Below, one piece after another: positions 26,414 through 35,823 of a stretch of DNA of 64,000 bases. This DNA is from Paenibacillus mesophilus (GTDB lineage: Bacteria; Bacillota; Bacilli; Paenibacillales; NBRC-103111). Numbering within the stretch: the first letter of the stretch is position 1; each line of letters begins with the position of its first letter. Position numbers and translations under genes: made by a program. The stretch is from assembly GCF_005938385.1 (NCBI RefSeq), contig NZ_VCRA01000002.1, forward strand, positions 372,001 to 436,000, read 5' to 3'. Below the pieces are notes generated by a model, which saw only the letters and a program-made list of their open reading frames with translations, was not told the origin of the DNA and made no database searches.

Positions 26414-26424
26414 TTTACAATGTA
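26414..26424 (+). promoter_or_regulatory. Third TTTACAATGTA site, upstream of the GH31 gene
   Basis: TTTACAATGTA here is identical to 25514-25524, and the match extends to TTTACAATGTAGCT. It contains TACAAT, which may be a -10, but the -35 position is weak. It may place the GH31 gene under the HTH regulator. Confidence 0.4.
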
Positions 26425-26475
26425 GCTACATCCGGCGGGCTTATTGCCGGAATGGCGCAAGGAGTGAAGAACATA

Positions 26476-28806
26476 GTGGCGATTAAGCACAGCGAGGAAG
26501 AAGCAGGAGTCGTACGGCAGGAGCAAAGCGGCCGACAGGTCGTCATGTCGAAAGGCCGTTACAGGCTCACAGTGGACGAAGATGGGTTTCGGTACGGGTT
26601 CGAGCAGACGGGTCGATCCAAACATGTGGGCGCACATGACCGGGCCGGTTTGTTTTTCTCGACGGCTGACGAGGCGTGCCCGCATCCGGTGAAGTCCTCA
26701 CGTCTTGTTGGCCGGGAACCCGATAAAGCTCATTATGTAGCGGAGAATGAGGAAGGACAACAAGCGGACGTCACGATCGTTTGCCACGAGCGTTATGTCC
26801 GTATCGACGTGACCGTTCGAGGGGAAGGACCTCACACGGTTGAATTCAAAACTGCGCCGCTTTCCCCGGTATACGGACTCGGCGATTACGGCTCGCAGAT
26901 CGACACCGTCGCGACGGAGGAGCCTCCGGCACGCGGAAAGCTGGACATTCCGGCTAGGGATACGGCCGATCTGACCGGCTACACTCGCAGCGATATGGTG
27001 AATCAAGGCACCAATATGCGGTTCGTATCCAACTTCGCGGTATTCCCGGCACACGGATTCGCGGCCGTACTATTCGAGGAAGGCTCGAAACGGGTCGCCT
27101 TTACGATAACCGAGACGATGCTCGGGGCAAGCCGTGCGGAGGGCGCGTTCCGGATTTATTACTTTATGGGCACGATGTCGGAAATTTACCGGGAATACAA
27201 GCGGGTCCGCGAGGCGGCAGGCTACGTCGATAAACGGCCCCGGTACGAGATGTTCCGCATAGGCTGGGAGGCATACGGTTCACTCGGCTGGAATTCGTAC
27301 CAATCAGAGGTGCAAGGAGCGATTCGGGAGTATTTGGACCGCGGCTACGAGCTCTCATGGGGGGTCATCGGTTCAGGCTTCTGGAAAGGCGACCGGAAGG
27401 GCAAATACGAAGGCACGACGACCAGCTTCAACATTTGGGACGATACTTACGAAGAAGGGCGCCAAGACGGCTTGGCCAATCCGAGATTTCCCGATGTAGC
27501 GGGACTGAAGACGTTTTTTCGTGAACGGGGTATCAAGCTGATACTGGGGCTGCGGAATCATTTCAAAGCCGGGGAAAATGACGGCGGATACAACCACTTG
27601 ACTTACAACGGGCCGTATTTGGACGAGGCGCTGGAGCGGGGATACTTGCTCACGAATCGTGACGGGAAGCTTGTCCGGATTACGAACGCCCAATTTCCGA
27701 ACGGCACGGTATACGTTCTGGACAGCCGGAATCCGGATGCGGTGCGTTGGTTCGTATCCAAGGCGGATACGTGGGAGGCGGACGGGTTTAAAGAGGACGC
27801 TATGCTCTATACGAAGCATTATGCGGACGGCAACTGGAACGAGCTGAACGGGGCGCTGATGGATCACGGCCGCTGCGTCATCGTGCGCAATTCCGCTTAT
27901 TCGGTTCCGGGAGATTTGGTGCGGATCAACGATACGTACTACGGGACCGGCGGGGCGTACCATTACGATCAGGACCGGGTTCCGATCAACTTGCTTAATA
28001 TCGCCGCATCGGGCGCCTCCAATTTGTATCCGGATATTACCGGCGGAACGCCGAAGACCGAACCGACCTTGCCGAGCTACCAGCGCTATTTCGTGCGCAA
28101 TGCGATGCTGAATGCGGTGACGCCGGGCATGTCGATGGGGCGCAAGCCGTGGGAGATGAAGCATTCCGAATTCGAAGCGATCGTGAAGAAAGCGGCCGAT
28201 TGGCATAACCGCTATGCGCCTTATATATACAGCGCAGTAATCGACTCCTTCCATACAGGCTATCCTTACGCGATGACGCCGCTGCATATCGCCTATCCCG
28301 ACGATCCGGTCACTTATGGGCTGATCAATCGGACTACGAGGCAGTACGAATGGATGCTGGGCCCTTCGATGCTGGCCGCTCCGCTGTACGGGAACGATTT
28401 CGATACGGCGGACACGAGAGACGTCTATTTGCCGGAGGGAAGCTGGATCGATTACGAGACGGGCGAGAGCTTCACAGGTCCGATCACGCTGTACGGTTAT
28501 CCGATTCCGCCCGGGAAAATCCCCGTCTTTATCGGGGGCAAAGGTACGGTAGTCTTTCATGATCCGGAGCAAGGATATGCAGCCGAGGTGTATCCGGTAA
28601 CAAGACAAGGCTCCGAGTACAAGTATACTTACATCGACGGGGAGACCGTATCGACGATAACGCATTCGAACGAGGGATGGAACCCGGAAACGATCCGCAT
28701 CCGGAGTGACGAGGGAGATGTCGCTTACGAGTATAGGGAGCGAACGGGCTCGTACCGGTTCCCGCTAATTCCCGGCCGTCATTATACGATAAGCGGAGGC
28801 GAGTAA
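26476..28806 (+). CDS. Glycoside hydrolase family 31 enzyme
   Basis: Predicted retaining alpha-glycosidase (776 aa), apparently cytoplasmic as no signal peptide is present. The N-terminal beta-sandwich (about 1-240, PVYGLGDYGSQ) is followed by the TIM barrel (about 240-590). The nucleophile is Asp441 in DGFKEDAML and the acid/base is Asp486 in RINDTYYG. C-terminal beta domains follow (VYLPEGSWIDYETGE, PVFIGG). GTG 26476 is preferred because AAGGAG stands about ten bases upstream; the longer frame back to 26302 would read through the upstream terminator. It is less similar to the pair at 32,584 and 37,179. The AraC gene is convergent with it. Confidence 0.88.
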   Translation: MAIKHSEEEAGVVRQEQSGRQVVMSKGRYRLTVDEDGFRYGFEQTGRSKHVGAHDRAGLFFSTADEACPHPVKSSRLVGREPDKAHYVAENEEGQQADVTIVCHERYVRIDVTVRGEGPHTVEFKTAPLSPVYGLGDYGSQIDTVATEEPPARGKLDIPARDTADLTGYTRSDMVNQGTNMRFVSNFAVFPAHGFAAVLFEEGSKRVAFTITETMLGASRAEGAFRIYYFMGTMSEIYREYKRVREAAGYVDKRPRYEMFRIGWEAYGSLGWNSYQSEVQGAIREYLDRGYELSWGVIGSGFWKGDRKGKYEGTTTSFNIWDDTYEEGRQDGLANPRFPDVAGLKTFFRERGIKLILGLRNHFKAGENDGGYNHLTYNGPYLDEALERGYLLTNRDGKLVRITNAQFPNGTVYVLDSRNPDAVRWFVSKADTWEADGFKEDAMLYTKHYADGNWNELNGALMDHGRCVIVRNSAYSVPGDLVRINDTYYGTGGAYHYDQDRVPINLLNIAASGASNLYPDITGGTPKTEPTLPSYQRYFVRNAMLNAVTPGMSMGRKPWEMKHSEFEAIVKKAADWHNRYAPYIYSAVIDSFHTGYPYAMTPLHIAYPDDPVTYGLINRTTRQYEWMLGPSMLAAPLYGNDFDTADTRDVYLPEGSWIDYETGESFTGPITLYGYPIPPGKIPVFIGGKGTVVFHDPEQGYAAEVYPVTRQGSEYKYTYIDGETVSTITHSNEGWNPETIRIRSDEGDVAYEYRERTGSYRFPLIPGRHYTISGGE

Positions 28807-28812
28807 GGCTGC

Positions 28813-29631
28813 TTACACCCGGTAAGACTTGCGGTATTCCGTGGGCGGCATATGAAACTGCTTCGTGAAGATTCGGCTTAAATAAAAGCCGTTCTCGTAT
28901 CCGCAGCATTGGGCGATCTGATCGAGCGTGAGGTACGTTTCGAGCAGCAGCGACCTGGCCTTCTCCAGGCGGAGATCGATCAAATATTCGCTCGGCGTAA
29001 GGCCGAAGCTTGCCTTGAACCGTTTCGTAAGCTTGGCCGGGCTCATGCCGAGCTCTTCGGCTACTTGCCGCAGCTCGAACGATTCGAAGGCGTTTTGCTT
29101 GATTTTCTTCTCCGCCTGCTTCATCAAGCCGTCTTCTTTGCGGCTGCGCAGCGGGAGCGAATTCGAATCGGCGGGCTCTTCTTCGGAGCAGAACGTATAC
29201 CACAAATCGCGGATGTAGTGGTTTCTCCGGCTGCTCAGCCTGAGTCGGGACACGAGCGGAATGCTTCGCAGGCAAGCATAATTTGCCGCAAGACGATCCG
29301 TATTGGTTACGCTAATTTTCCCGACAGGCAGCCATATATCCGGGGATGCATCGTGATCCGACTCATGCGTCCACTTGACGCGAAACGAGTGGAAGCTGGC
29401 CGGCTCGACCATGACCCGGTGAAAGTCGGTATCCGGAGGGCAGACGAGCATGTCTCCGAAGGAGGCCGTCCCTTTATGTTCGCCGATTTCATAGTAGATG
29501 GCGCCGGCTTCAATCGCGAAGAAAGCCCAATCGGGATAACGGTCCTCGAACAGCAGAAACTTTTCTTTCCGCTCCCAATAGTCGTAATAGGTTGTAGTCG
29601 GAATAAAGTCGGACAGCAAATGGGACTTCAT
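28813..29631 (-). CDS. AraC-family transcriptional regulator
   Basis: A 272-aa one-component regulator with an N-terminal cupin-like sensor (about 20-120, GDMLVCPPDTDFHRV, FHSFRVKW) and a C-terminal AraC double helix-turn-helix (about 170-272: FELRQVAEELGMSPAKLTKRFK, LTLDQIAQCCGYENGFYLSRIF, MPPTEYRKSY). The ATG at 29631 has GGAGG 13 bases upstream, rather far. A TATAAT on the minus strand near 29,675 could be its -10. It is divergent from the Gfo/Idh/MocA-SBP operon, its likely target, and convergent with the GH31 gene. Confidence 0.9.
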   Translation of the reverse strand: MKSHLLSDFIPTTTYYDYWERKEKFLLFEDRYPDWAFFAIEAGAIYYEIGEHKGTASFGDMLVCPPDTDFHRVMVEPASFHSFRVKWTHESDHDASPDIWLPVGKISVTNTDRLAANYACLRSIPLVSRLRLSSRRNHYIRDLWYTFCSEEEPADSNSLPLRSRKEDGLMKQAEKKIKQNAFESFELRQVAEELGMSPAKLTKRFKASFGLTPSEYLIDLRLEKARSLLLETYLTLDQIAQCCGYENGFYLSRIFTKQFHMPPTEYRKSYRV

Positions 29632-29878
29632 CGAAAAAGGCGGACCTCCATCGCTAGGCGGATATGGTATTCATTATAACATCCGCGGCGGATCTTTCCA
29701 TCGGATTAAATGGAAAATGGAGATATGGCCGATACAACTCAATGTATGTCATTCGGGCAATCGTTTTTTTACAATAGAGGCAAGTAAGGGTTTTCACATT
29801 ACGCCCGGTCACGCCGGGAAAGCGATTACCTATCGATAGGGATAAAGGGTGTCCGAAGGAAGGATGAGGGAAAACAAC

Positions 29879-31108
29879 ATGATGAAAATCGGTATATGCG
29901 GAGTAGGCTCTTTCTCGGAAGCGTTCATTCCGCTCTTCAAGGCGCACCCTCTTGTCAGCGAGGTGGTGCTGGCGGACATTTTGCCCGACAGGCTCGAACA
30001 CGTGGCGGCCAAATACGGCATACGGCGTACCGTCGATTCTCACGACGCATTATGCGCGAGCGACGTCGACGCGATCGCCATTTTCGCTCAGCGGCATTTG
30101 CACGGTCCGCTCACGATCCAAGCGCTCCAAGCCGGCAAGCATGTATACTGCGCGGTGCCGATCGCTTCGACGCTGGAGGAGATTGCCGAGGTCGTCAATA
30201 CGGTAGAGAAGACGCGCCTCATTTACATGAACGGCGAAACGTGCTACTACTACCCGCACACGATCTATTGCCGCGACCGGTATCGCAAAGGAGATTTCGG
30301 ACATTTCGTCTACGGCGAGGCCGCTTACCTGCACGACATGTCCCACGGGTTTTATCAGGCGTTCCAACATTCCGGCGGCGCGGATTGGAAGAAGGTGGCT
30401 GGTTTTCCGCCGATGTACTATCCAACGCATTCGACCAGTATGATCATTTCCGTGACAGGGGCGAGAATGACGCAGGTGAGCTGCCTCGGGTACCGCGACC
30501 GGCATGAGGACGGCATTTTTACGGAAGAGGGCAATCTGTGGAGCAATCCGTACAGCAACGAAACCGCCCTTCTTCGTTCGTCCGATGGCGGGATGGTGCG
30601 GATCAACGAATTCCGCCGCGTCGGCTGGTGGGGCAAATCGAGCAGCAACCCGGTCAGCATTTTCGGTACGAAAGGATGTTTCGAGGAAAGCAGCGGGGGT
30701 CAATATTGGACCGAGCTTGCGCATAACAAAATCGTCGATTTGTCGGAGCTGCTCCATTGCGCCAGAAACCACATCCCGAAAGAAGACGAGCATCTGCACG
30801 AGGTGCTGCAGAAAGACTTCAACAGCCTGTTCTCGCCGATTCATCCCGTGCACCGGCTCCCGGCATCGTTCACGGGGCTTCGCAACGGCCATCTCGGCTC
30901 GCATCAGTTTCTGGTGGACGATTTCGTGAAGGCGGTATTTACGGGCAAGCTGCCGCCGGTAAACGTATGGGAAGCGGCCAAATATTGCGCTCCCGGACTT
31001 GTCGCCCACGAGTCGGCGCTGCAGGACGGCGTCAAAATGGACATTCCCGATTTCGGCGAAGCGCCGGAAGAATGGGAGCTGCTGGACCCGGATCAACCGG
31101 TCGTATAA
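29879..31108 (+). CDS. Gfo/Idh/MocA-family oxidoreductase
   Basis: NAD(P)-dependent sugar or sugar-derivative dehydrogenase (409 aa). The Rossmann motif is KIGICGVGSFSEAFIPLF at the N-terminus, followed by SDVDAIAIFAQRHLHGPLTIQALQAGKHVYCAVP, a variant of the family EKP motif with AVP. The C-terminal alpha/beta domain has a Tyr-rich active-site region (MNGETCYYYPHTIYCRDRY). ATG 29879 has GAGGGA seven bases upstream; a GTG at 29849 is in frame but worse. It precedes the SBP lipoprotein gene by 22 bases, forming a two-gene operon divergent from an AraC regulator. Confidence 0.9.
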   Translation: MMKIGICGVGSFSEAFIPLFKAHPLVSEVVLADILPDRLEHVAAKYGIRRTVDSHDALCASDVDAIAIFAQRHLHGPLTIQALQAGKHVYCAVPIASTLEEIAEVVNTVEKTRLIYMNGETCYYYPHTIYCRDRYRKGDFGHFVYGEAAYLHDMSHGFYQAFQHSGGADWKKVAGFPPMYYPTHSTSMIISVTGARMTQVSCLGYRDRHEDGIFTEEGNLWSNPYSNETALLRSSDGGMVRINEFRRVGWWGKSSSNPVSIFGTKGCFEESSGGQYWTELAHNKIVDLSELLHCARNHIPKEDEHLHEVLQKDFNSLFSPIHPVHRLPASFTGLRNGHLGSHQFLVDDFVKAVFTGKLPPVNVWEAAKYCAPGLVAHESALQDGVKMDIPDFGEAPEEWELLDPDQPVV

Positions 31109-31130
31109 AGAGAGGGAGGTACAAGCTCAT

Positions 31131-32447
31131 ATGAAAAAGAAGAATACGGTCAAGCTTGCAATGTCGATGACCTGTCTGGTATCGGTACTGGCTGCATGCG
31201 GCGGGTCGGGTGGAGCGGGCGAGACGCCCAAACAAGCGGACGGTCAAACCCCGAAGCAGGAACAATTCACCCCCGTTACACTCAAGCTGTTTCCGAACCA
31301 GCAGGTGACCGAAGCCGATTTTAAGAAGCTTTTTGCCGATCCGGTCAAGAAGAAATATCCTCACATTACCGTCGAGATGATCGTCAAGGATGCGGCGAAA
31401 TGGCTGCCGGATTACGTAGCGGCCGGCGAGCAGATGGATTTGATCACGCTCTGGAACGGGACGCTGCCGAGCTACCAGGACCTGGGCTTGTACGAGGACA
31501 TCACGCCTCTGGCCAAGAAGCTGAACTTCGATTTGAGCCGGTTCGATCAAGGGTCGCTCGATACGATCCGCGAGGTTTCGGACAAGAAGGAGCTGTATGC
31601 GCTGCCGTATGGAGTGCAAATCAATGCGCTCTATTATAACAAAGACATATTCGACAAGTTCGGCGTGCCTTACCCGAAGGACGGCATGACGTGGGACGAC
31701 GCGATCGAGCTGTCGAAGAAGGTGACCCGCGAGGAAAGCGGGGTCGCGTATCGCGGGCTGGACCCCGAATCGATGACGCGCATGCTGTTCCCGTTATCCC
31801 TTAACGTTGTCGATAACAAGACGCAGAAGTCGAACGTGAACACGGAACCGTACAAGCGGGTATTCGATGTGACGAACCGGATTTACTCATTGCCAGGCAA
31901 TAAACCTAAATCGCTTTCGCAGAACGCTTCGGACATTTTCATCAAAGAGAAAATCGTAGCGATGGTGGCCACGGTCAACATCTTCGACAAGCTTCGTACG
32001 GACCCGGGCTTCGCCTGGGACGTGGCGCAATACCCGAGCTACCCGGAGAGGCCGAACACGTTCGGCATGTTCGATCTGCATACGATCTTCATCAGCAAAA
32101 CGAGCAAGTACAAGGACGACGCGATGCGCGTGCTCGAAGTGCTGTTCTCCGACGAAGTGCAATTGATCAGCACGAAAGAGACCGGGCGCGTCTCCCCCTT
32201 GAAGGACCCGAAATACAATCAAGCGTTCGGAGCGGAAATGCCGCACTTGAAAGGGAAGCAGCTGCAGAGCATATTCAAGAGCAAGCCGGCGCAAAGCCCG
32301 CCGTTCTCGGTGCATTACACGAAAGGCGTCGCCCTGCTCCGCAACAGCTTCACCGAAGTGGCGGACGGCAAGAAAGATATTAATACGGCGCTGCGCGAAG
32401 CGGACGAGAAAATCAATCAGATGATCGAAGCGGAGAAGAAGAAATAA
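31131..32447 (+). CDS. Extracellular solute-binding lipoprotein (sugar type)
   Basis: A 438-aa lipoprotein of the paralogous SBP group. The signal peptide ends in VSVLAAC (Cys about residue 24); the mature protein has FDKFGVPYPKDGMTWD and the C-terminal DINTALREADEKIN. SD GAGGGAGG lies ten bases before ATG 31131; longer frames upstream overlap the oxidoreductase gene and are not used. Co-transcribed with the oxidoreductase. No transporter membrane component is nearby, so it probably uses a permease encoded elsewhere. Confidence 0.92.
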   Translation: MKKKNTVKLAMSMTCLVSVLAACGGSGGAGETPKQADGQTPKQEQFTPVTLKLFPNQQVTEADFKKLFADPVKKKYPHITVEMIVKDAAKWLPDYVAAGEQMDLITLWNGTLPSYQDLGLYEDITPLAKKLNFDLSRFDQGSLDTIREVSDKKELYALPYGVQINALYYNKDIFDKFGVPYPKDGMTWDDAIELSKKVTREESGVAYRGLDPESMTRMLFPLSLNVVDNKTQKSNVNTEPYKRVFDVTNRIYSLPGNKPKSLSQNASDIFIKEKIVAMVATVNIFDKLRTDPGFAWDVAQYPSYPERPNTFGMFDLHTIFISKTSKYKDDAMRVLEVLFSDEVQLISTKETGRVSPLKDPKYNQAFGAEMPHLKGKQLQSIFKSKPAQSPPFSVHYTKGVALLRNSFTEVADGKKDINTALREADEKINQMIEAEKKK

Positions 32448-32458
32448 GGAGAATCGGC

Positions 32459-32496
32459 AAGAAAACCGACCCGGCGATGACCGGATCGGTTTTCTT
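32459..32496. terminator. Bidirectional intrinsic terminator
   Basis: AAGAAAACCGA/TCGGTTTTCTT outer arms with a CCGG/CCGG inner stem (32459-32496). It separates the convergent SBP gene and the GH31-AraC gene and has A and T tracts on both sides. Confidence 0.9.
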
Positions 32497-32583
32497 GCAG
32501 CTATAGGGAGTTTAATAATTTCGGGGTCCCCGCAAAGTAATTGGAATAAGCTTCGAAGAATGGCTCCACTTTGTGGGGCATCG

Positions 32584-35502
32584 TTACATTTTCAATTCGC
32601 CGGGAGTTACACCCCAATATTTGCGGAACACGCGGATGAAATGGCTCGTATCTTTATAGCCAAGCTGCAAAGCCGCTTCCGAGACGCTGCTGCCTGCGAT
32701 GAGCAGCGATTTGGCACGCTCCATTTTCCGGATCATCACGTAGTCGGTGAACGATTGTCCGACGGCTTGCTTGAACATCCGGCTCAAGTGGGAGGAGTTG
32801 ACGTGCAGCCGATCGGCCATCGTGTGAAGCGTCATATTGCCGTCGATCTCTTTTTCCACGATATCGGTTATTTGTTTGATCAGCGGGTGGATATCGGACT
32901 TTTTGGCGGAACGCCGGTACTCGATAAACTTTTGGACCGCTTGCCTCATAAGATCGTATCCACGCTCTTTCTTGAAAACGGCTTGTATATTTACGAAAGC
33001 GTCGTATTCGCCGTCGAGTACGGTCTGGACACTCCATCCTTGGCGATTGCAGACGCGAACGAACAATCCGCAAATCATAAGCATGTTTACGCGTGCTTCT
33101 TCCGGGTTCGGAATCCGCTCGATCCGTTCTGCCCACCATTCCTCCAGCGCTCCAAACGCCTTGGCGCGATCCCCCGTCTCCAGACCGATTTCCAGTTCCG
33201 TCTCCCAATGCGTGTTCGTTCCGGGCGAATCGGGTGTATCGTGACGCAAATGCCTCGTCTGGCTCTCTCGGTGAGAAGTGGCGTCGTAGCATACTTCGAT
33301 CGTCACGTCTTCCTGTTTATCCGCATGCTCTTGTGCGCCAAGTCGGAGGCGGACGATCCGGGATGCCCGGTCAAAATACCAGCCATTGCGCGCCGAACCG
33401 GTTTCCGGCGGATGGACCGTTTCCTCGGCCAAGCTTCCGTCTACCGTCACTTGCAGCGGCTTGGCCGGAACATGAACGTATACATCGTAGCCGCGTCTGC
33501 ACGGCATTCCCTCATAGCGACCCTTCCGGGTACCGATCCGAACCGTGGTTCGTTTATCCGTCGTCCGGCAGCTTATTTTTGTTTCGGCGATCCGATGCTC
33601 CAAATACCCGTAAGTCACCCCATCGTCTTCTATAAGAACATATTCGCTTTCGCCGTACGGATACAGGTGGAGACCGATGGTCTCCGGCTGCTTCGGCCCG
33701 ATATGGCTCATCTCCGGCCAAACGGGGATGATGGCGCCGGCTTTGACGAACAAAGGTCCGCCGGCCGGCGCGACTGCCGCATATTCCATCTTTTTCGGAC
33801 CCATATGCCGTTCGCCGGTCCAATAGTCGATCCAGACGCCTTCCGGCAAATAGACGGTGCGCGTAAACGCGGCTACGAGAAGCGAATCCCCGAACATATA
33901 CTGGTGCAGCAGCTCGTCCGAATGCGGATCATCGGGAAATGCCAATGGCATTGCGCGAAGGATCGGCATACCGGTGCGGGCGGCGTTGTGAGCGGCCGAA
34001 TAAATATAGGGCAGCAGGCTGTAGCGCAACTTGGCATACGTTCGGAACGTTTGCAGCAGCTCGTGCTCCAACAGGCACGGATGGCGCCAGTAAGCCCAGC
34101 TGTTCACCTGCGACCACGGCTGCAAAAAACCGAAGTGGATGCCCTCGGGAGTAGAGACGTCCATATCCTCGGTCGTATGGACATGACCGGACATTCCGTG
34201 ATTGAGCATGGAGACGAGAGCCGGCTGCTGTTCGGACGTTCCGGCCCATGTGGCGGCGTATCTTTGCATGCCGGTGTACCCGTTGGCCATATAGATCATC
34301 GACCGCAGACCCGTCTGCTCTTTATACCCCAGGTGCAGCTGCTTGGCGAGCAAAATCGGATACAGATTGTGCATCTCATCGTCGCTCATCCCGTTGCCCC
34401 ACCTTCGTCCGGAAGTTTCCAGCCCGAATGGCGCCCCGCTCAGCTTGAACGCGCTTACGCCTTGGTCGACGAACTTCCGCAAATGATCGTACCAGGGCGC
34501 TTCGGTAAGCGTCGGGTTTGCGCTCGAAGCCGGCTCCGACAACGCCGAACGTTCTTCCTCTATGCTCAAGTCATGCGTGCAGGTCAGCCATAAGCTAAGC
34601 TTAAAGCCGAGCTTGTCCAGCGCGCCGATAAACGTATCGGATTTTTTGGAGTATGGAGGGAGGGCAAAACGTTCCGGGTGCCAATTTTTATGAACGGATT
34701 CGCTAGGCGTATCCATCCAGCCCGGTTCGAGCCCTATCATATCGCATGGAATACCCGCCCGGCGGAAATTGAGCGCATCGTCCACCATCTCGCGCGCATT
34801 GACTTGCTGGTGGCATACGTAAGTCAGGCCATAAGCCCAGACGGGCAGCAGCACCGGCTTTCCGGCCACGTCGGTATATCGATCCAGCAGATCTGCATAG
34901 GAGTCGCCGACAAACAGGAAGTAGTCCAGCTTTCCGCAGGCCCCCTTGAATGACAACAAGTCATGCTCCGCATGGCCGATATCGATCTCGTGACTCCAAG
35001 TCGTGTTTATGAAAAGCCCCCATCGGCGGCTGCTCATCAGGAATGGAACGGGGGCGTAGCGGTGCGCATTCTCGATCCGCATCTCGGCACGATGTCCCCG
35101 GTGCTGAATCCGATCTCTCTTCACATCGCCGAGCCCGTATATCCGCTCCCCGTCCGCCAGCATGAAATGAGCACCGAATCCTCGGGCGGCATCGGACCAG
35201 GGGCGTTCGGCTTGGCACGTCAACGTTTCGCCGCGTTCATTGCGCAAAGAAAGACAGCCGTTTCGCGTATCGACCGTCAGCGCCGCTTTGTCCGTTCGGA
35301 TTGTGCAGTCGGGACCGTCGTATTCGAGCGCGTAGTCGCACGAGCTGCGATGTAAGACGATTCCGTAGCGTTCGAGGGCGGTTTCCGGAAAGTCGTTCGT
35401 TTCATGAAGGCGAATCCGCAGCGTACCGGGGGATACCGAATCTACGCGCAAATATCCGCCGCTGGCAATTTCAAATACGATTCCGTATGATTTTGCGCAC
35501 AA
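32584..35502 (-). CDS. Catalytically dead GH31 domain fused to an AraC DNA-binding domain
   Basis: A single 972-residue frame. Residues 1 to about 690 are a complete GH31 glycosidase close to the enzyme at 37,179 (shared MLADGERIYGLGD region, FGFLQPWSQVNSWAYWRHP). Where that paralogue has the nucleophile in FKLDGA, this protein has FKLSGA (Ser355), and the acid/base WAGDT is WAGTS (Thr422). Both catalytic Asp are gone. Residues about 700-870 are a helical linker like those in YesN-type regulators, and 872-972 are an AraC double HTH (MADRLHVNSSHLSRMFKQ, SEAALQLGYKDTSHFIRVF). TTG 35502 has AAGGAGG nine bases upstream. No signal peptide. Likely a sugar-sensing activator of the divergent SBP-GH31 operon. 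Confidence 0.9.
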   Translation of the reverse strand: MCAKSYGIVFEIASGGYLRVDSVSPGTLRIRLHETNDFPETALERYGIVLHRSSCDYALEYDGPDCTIRTDKAALTVDTRNGCLSLRNERGETLTCQAERPWSDAARGFGAHFMLADGERIYGLGDVKRDRIQHRGHRAEMRIENAHRYAPVPFLMSSRRWGLFINTTWSHEIDIGHAEHDLLSFKGACGKLDYFLFVGDSYADLLDRYTDVAGKPVLLPVWAYGLTYVCHQQVNAREMVDDALNFRRAGIPCDMIGLEPGWMDTPSESVHKNWHPERFALPPYSKKSDTFIGALDKLGFKLSLWLTCTHDLSIEEERSALSEPASSANPTLTEAPWYDHLRKFVDQGVSAFKLSGAPFGLETSGRRWGNGMSDDEMHNLYPILLAKQLHLGYKEQTGLRSMIYMANGYTGMQRYAATWAGTSEQQPALVSMLNHGMSGHVHTTEDMDVSTPEGIHFGFLQPWSQVNSWAYWRHPCLLEHELLQTFRTYAKLRYSLLPYIYSAAHNAARTGMPILRAMPLAFPDDPHSDELLHQYMFGDSLLVAAFTRTVYLPEGVWIDYWTGERHMGPKKMEYAAVAPAGGPLFVKAGAIIPVWPEMSHIGPKQPETIGLHLYPYGESEYVLIEDDGVTYGYLEHRIAETKISCRTTDKRTTVRIGTRKGRYEGMPCRRGYDVYVHVPAKPLQVTVDGSLAEETVHPPETGSARNGWYFDRASRIVRLRLGAQEHADKQEDVTIEVCYDATSHRESQTRHLRHDTPDSPGTNTHWETELEIGLETGDRAKAFGALEEWWAERIERIPNPEEARVNMLMICGLFVRVCNRQGWSVQTVLDGEYDAFVNIQAVFKKERGYDLMRQAVQKFIEYRRSAKKSDIHPLIKQITDIVEKEIDGNMTLHTMADRLHVNSSHLSRMFKQAVGQSFTDYVMIRKMERAKSLLIAGSSVSEAALQLGYKDTSHFIRVFRKYWGVTPGELKM

Positions 35503-35660
35503 CTCGTTATGCCTCCTTCTCCAAAACAGTCATCGATAGACTATTGGTTGCAATCGATCGTCCTACGAAATGTATGCGATTCCATGTACAATGATTGTAA
35601 TTCCACGAAAGCAGAGAAAGCAATAAGGAAGGTTAATTCATGAAAGGAGGCAACGACCCC

Positions 35661-35780
35661 GTGAAGCGAATCATGTCCGGCAAAATGTCCAGAAGAAAGC
35701 TGCTTGCCGCTTTGGGAGCGGCCGGCACTGCCGCCGTTACGGGCGCGGCGTGGATTGACGCGGTAGGAACTGTAGTGTAA
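35661..35780 (+). CDS. 39-aa ORF consisting of a Tat signal peptide
   Basis: GTG 35661 has AAGGAGG (35644-35650) ten bases upstream and encodes MSRRKLLAALGAAGTAAVTG within 39 residues, ending at TAA 35780. This is a twin-arginine signal (SRRKLL, hydrophobic stretch, small residues) with no mature domain. Such N-termini occur on Paenibacillus Tat-exported polysaccharide lyases, so it may be the surviving start of a lost enzyme, or a small membrane peptide. It is the first frame of the SBP-GH31 operon. Too short to assign a function. Confidence 0.5.
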   Translation: MKRIMSGKMSRRKLLAALGAAGTAAVTGAAWIDAVGTVV

Positions 35781-35823
35781 AGAGAATCGGAGATTCCAAG
35801 TAACTCACAAAGGGGATAAAAAG

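Noticed and set aside
26302-26475. Upstream extension of the GH31 frame
   Set aside because: The first part lies in a terminator hairpin and encodes nothing family-like; GTG 26476 has a proper Shine-Dalgarno.
32560-34593. 677-aa open frame on the plus strand
   Set aside because: It runs antisense through the GH31-AraC gene, has no family features, and the minus strand encodes a clear multi-domain protein.
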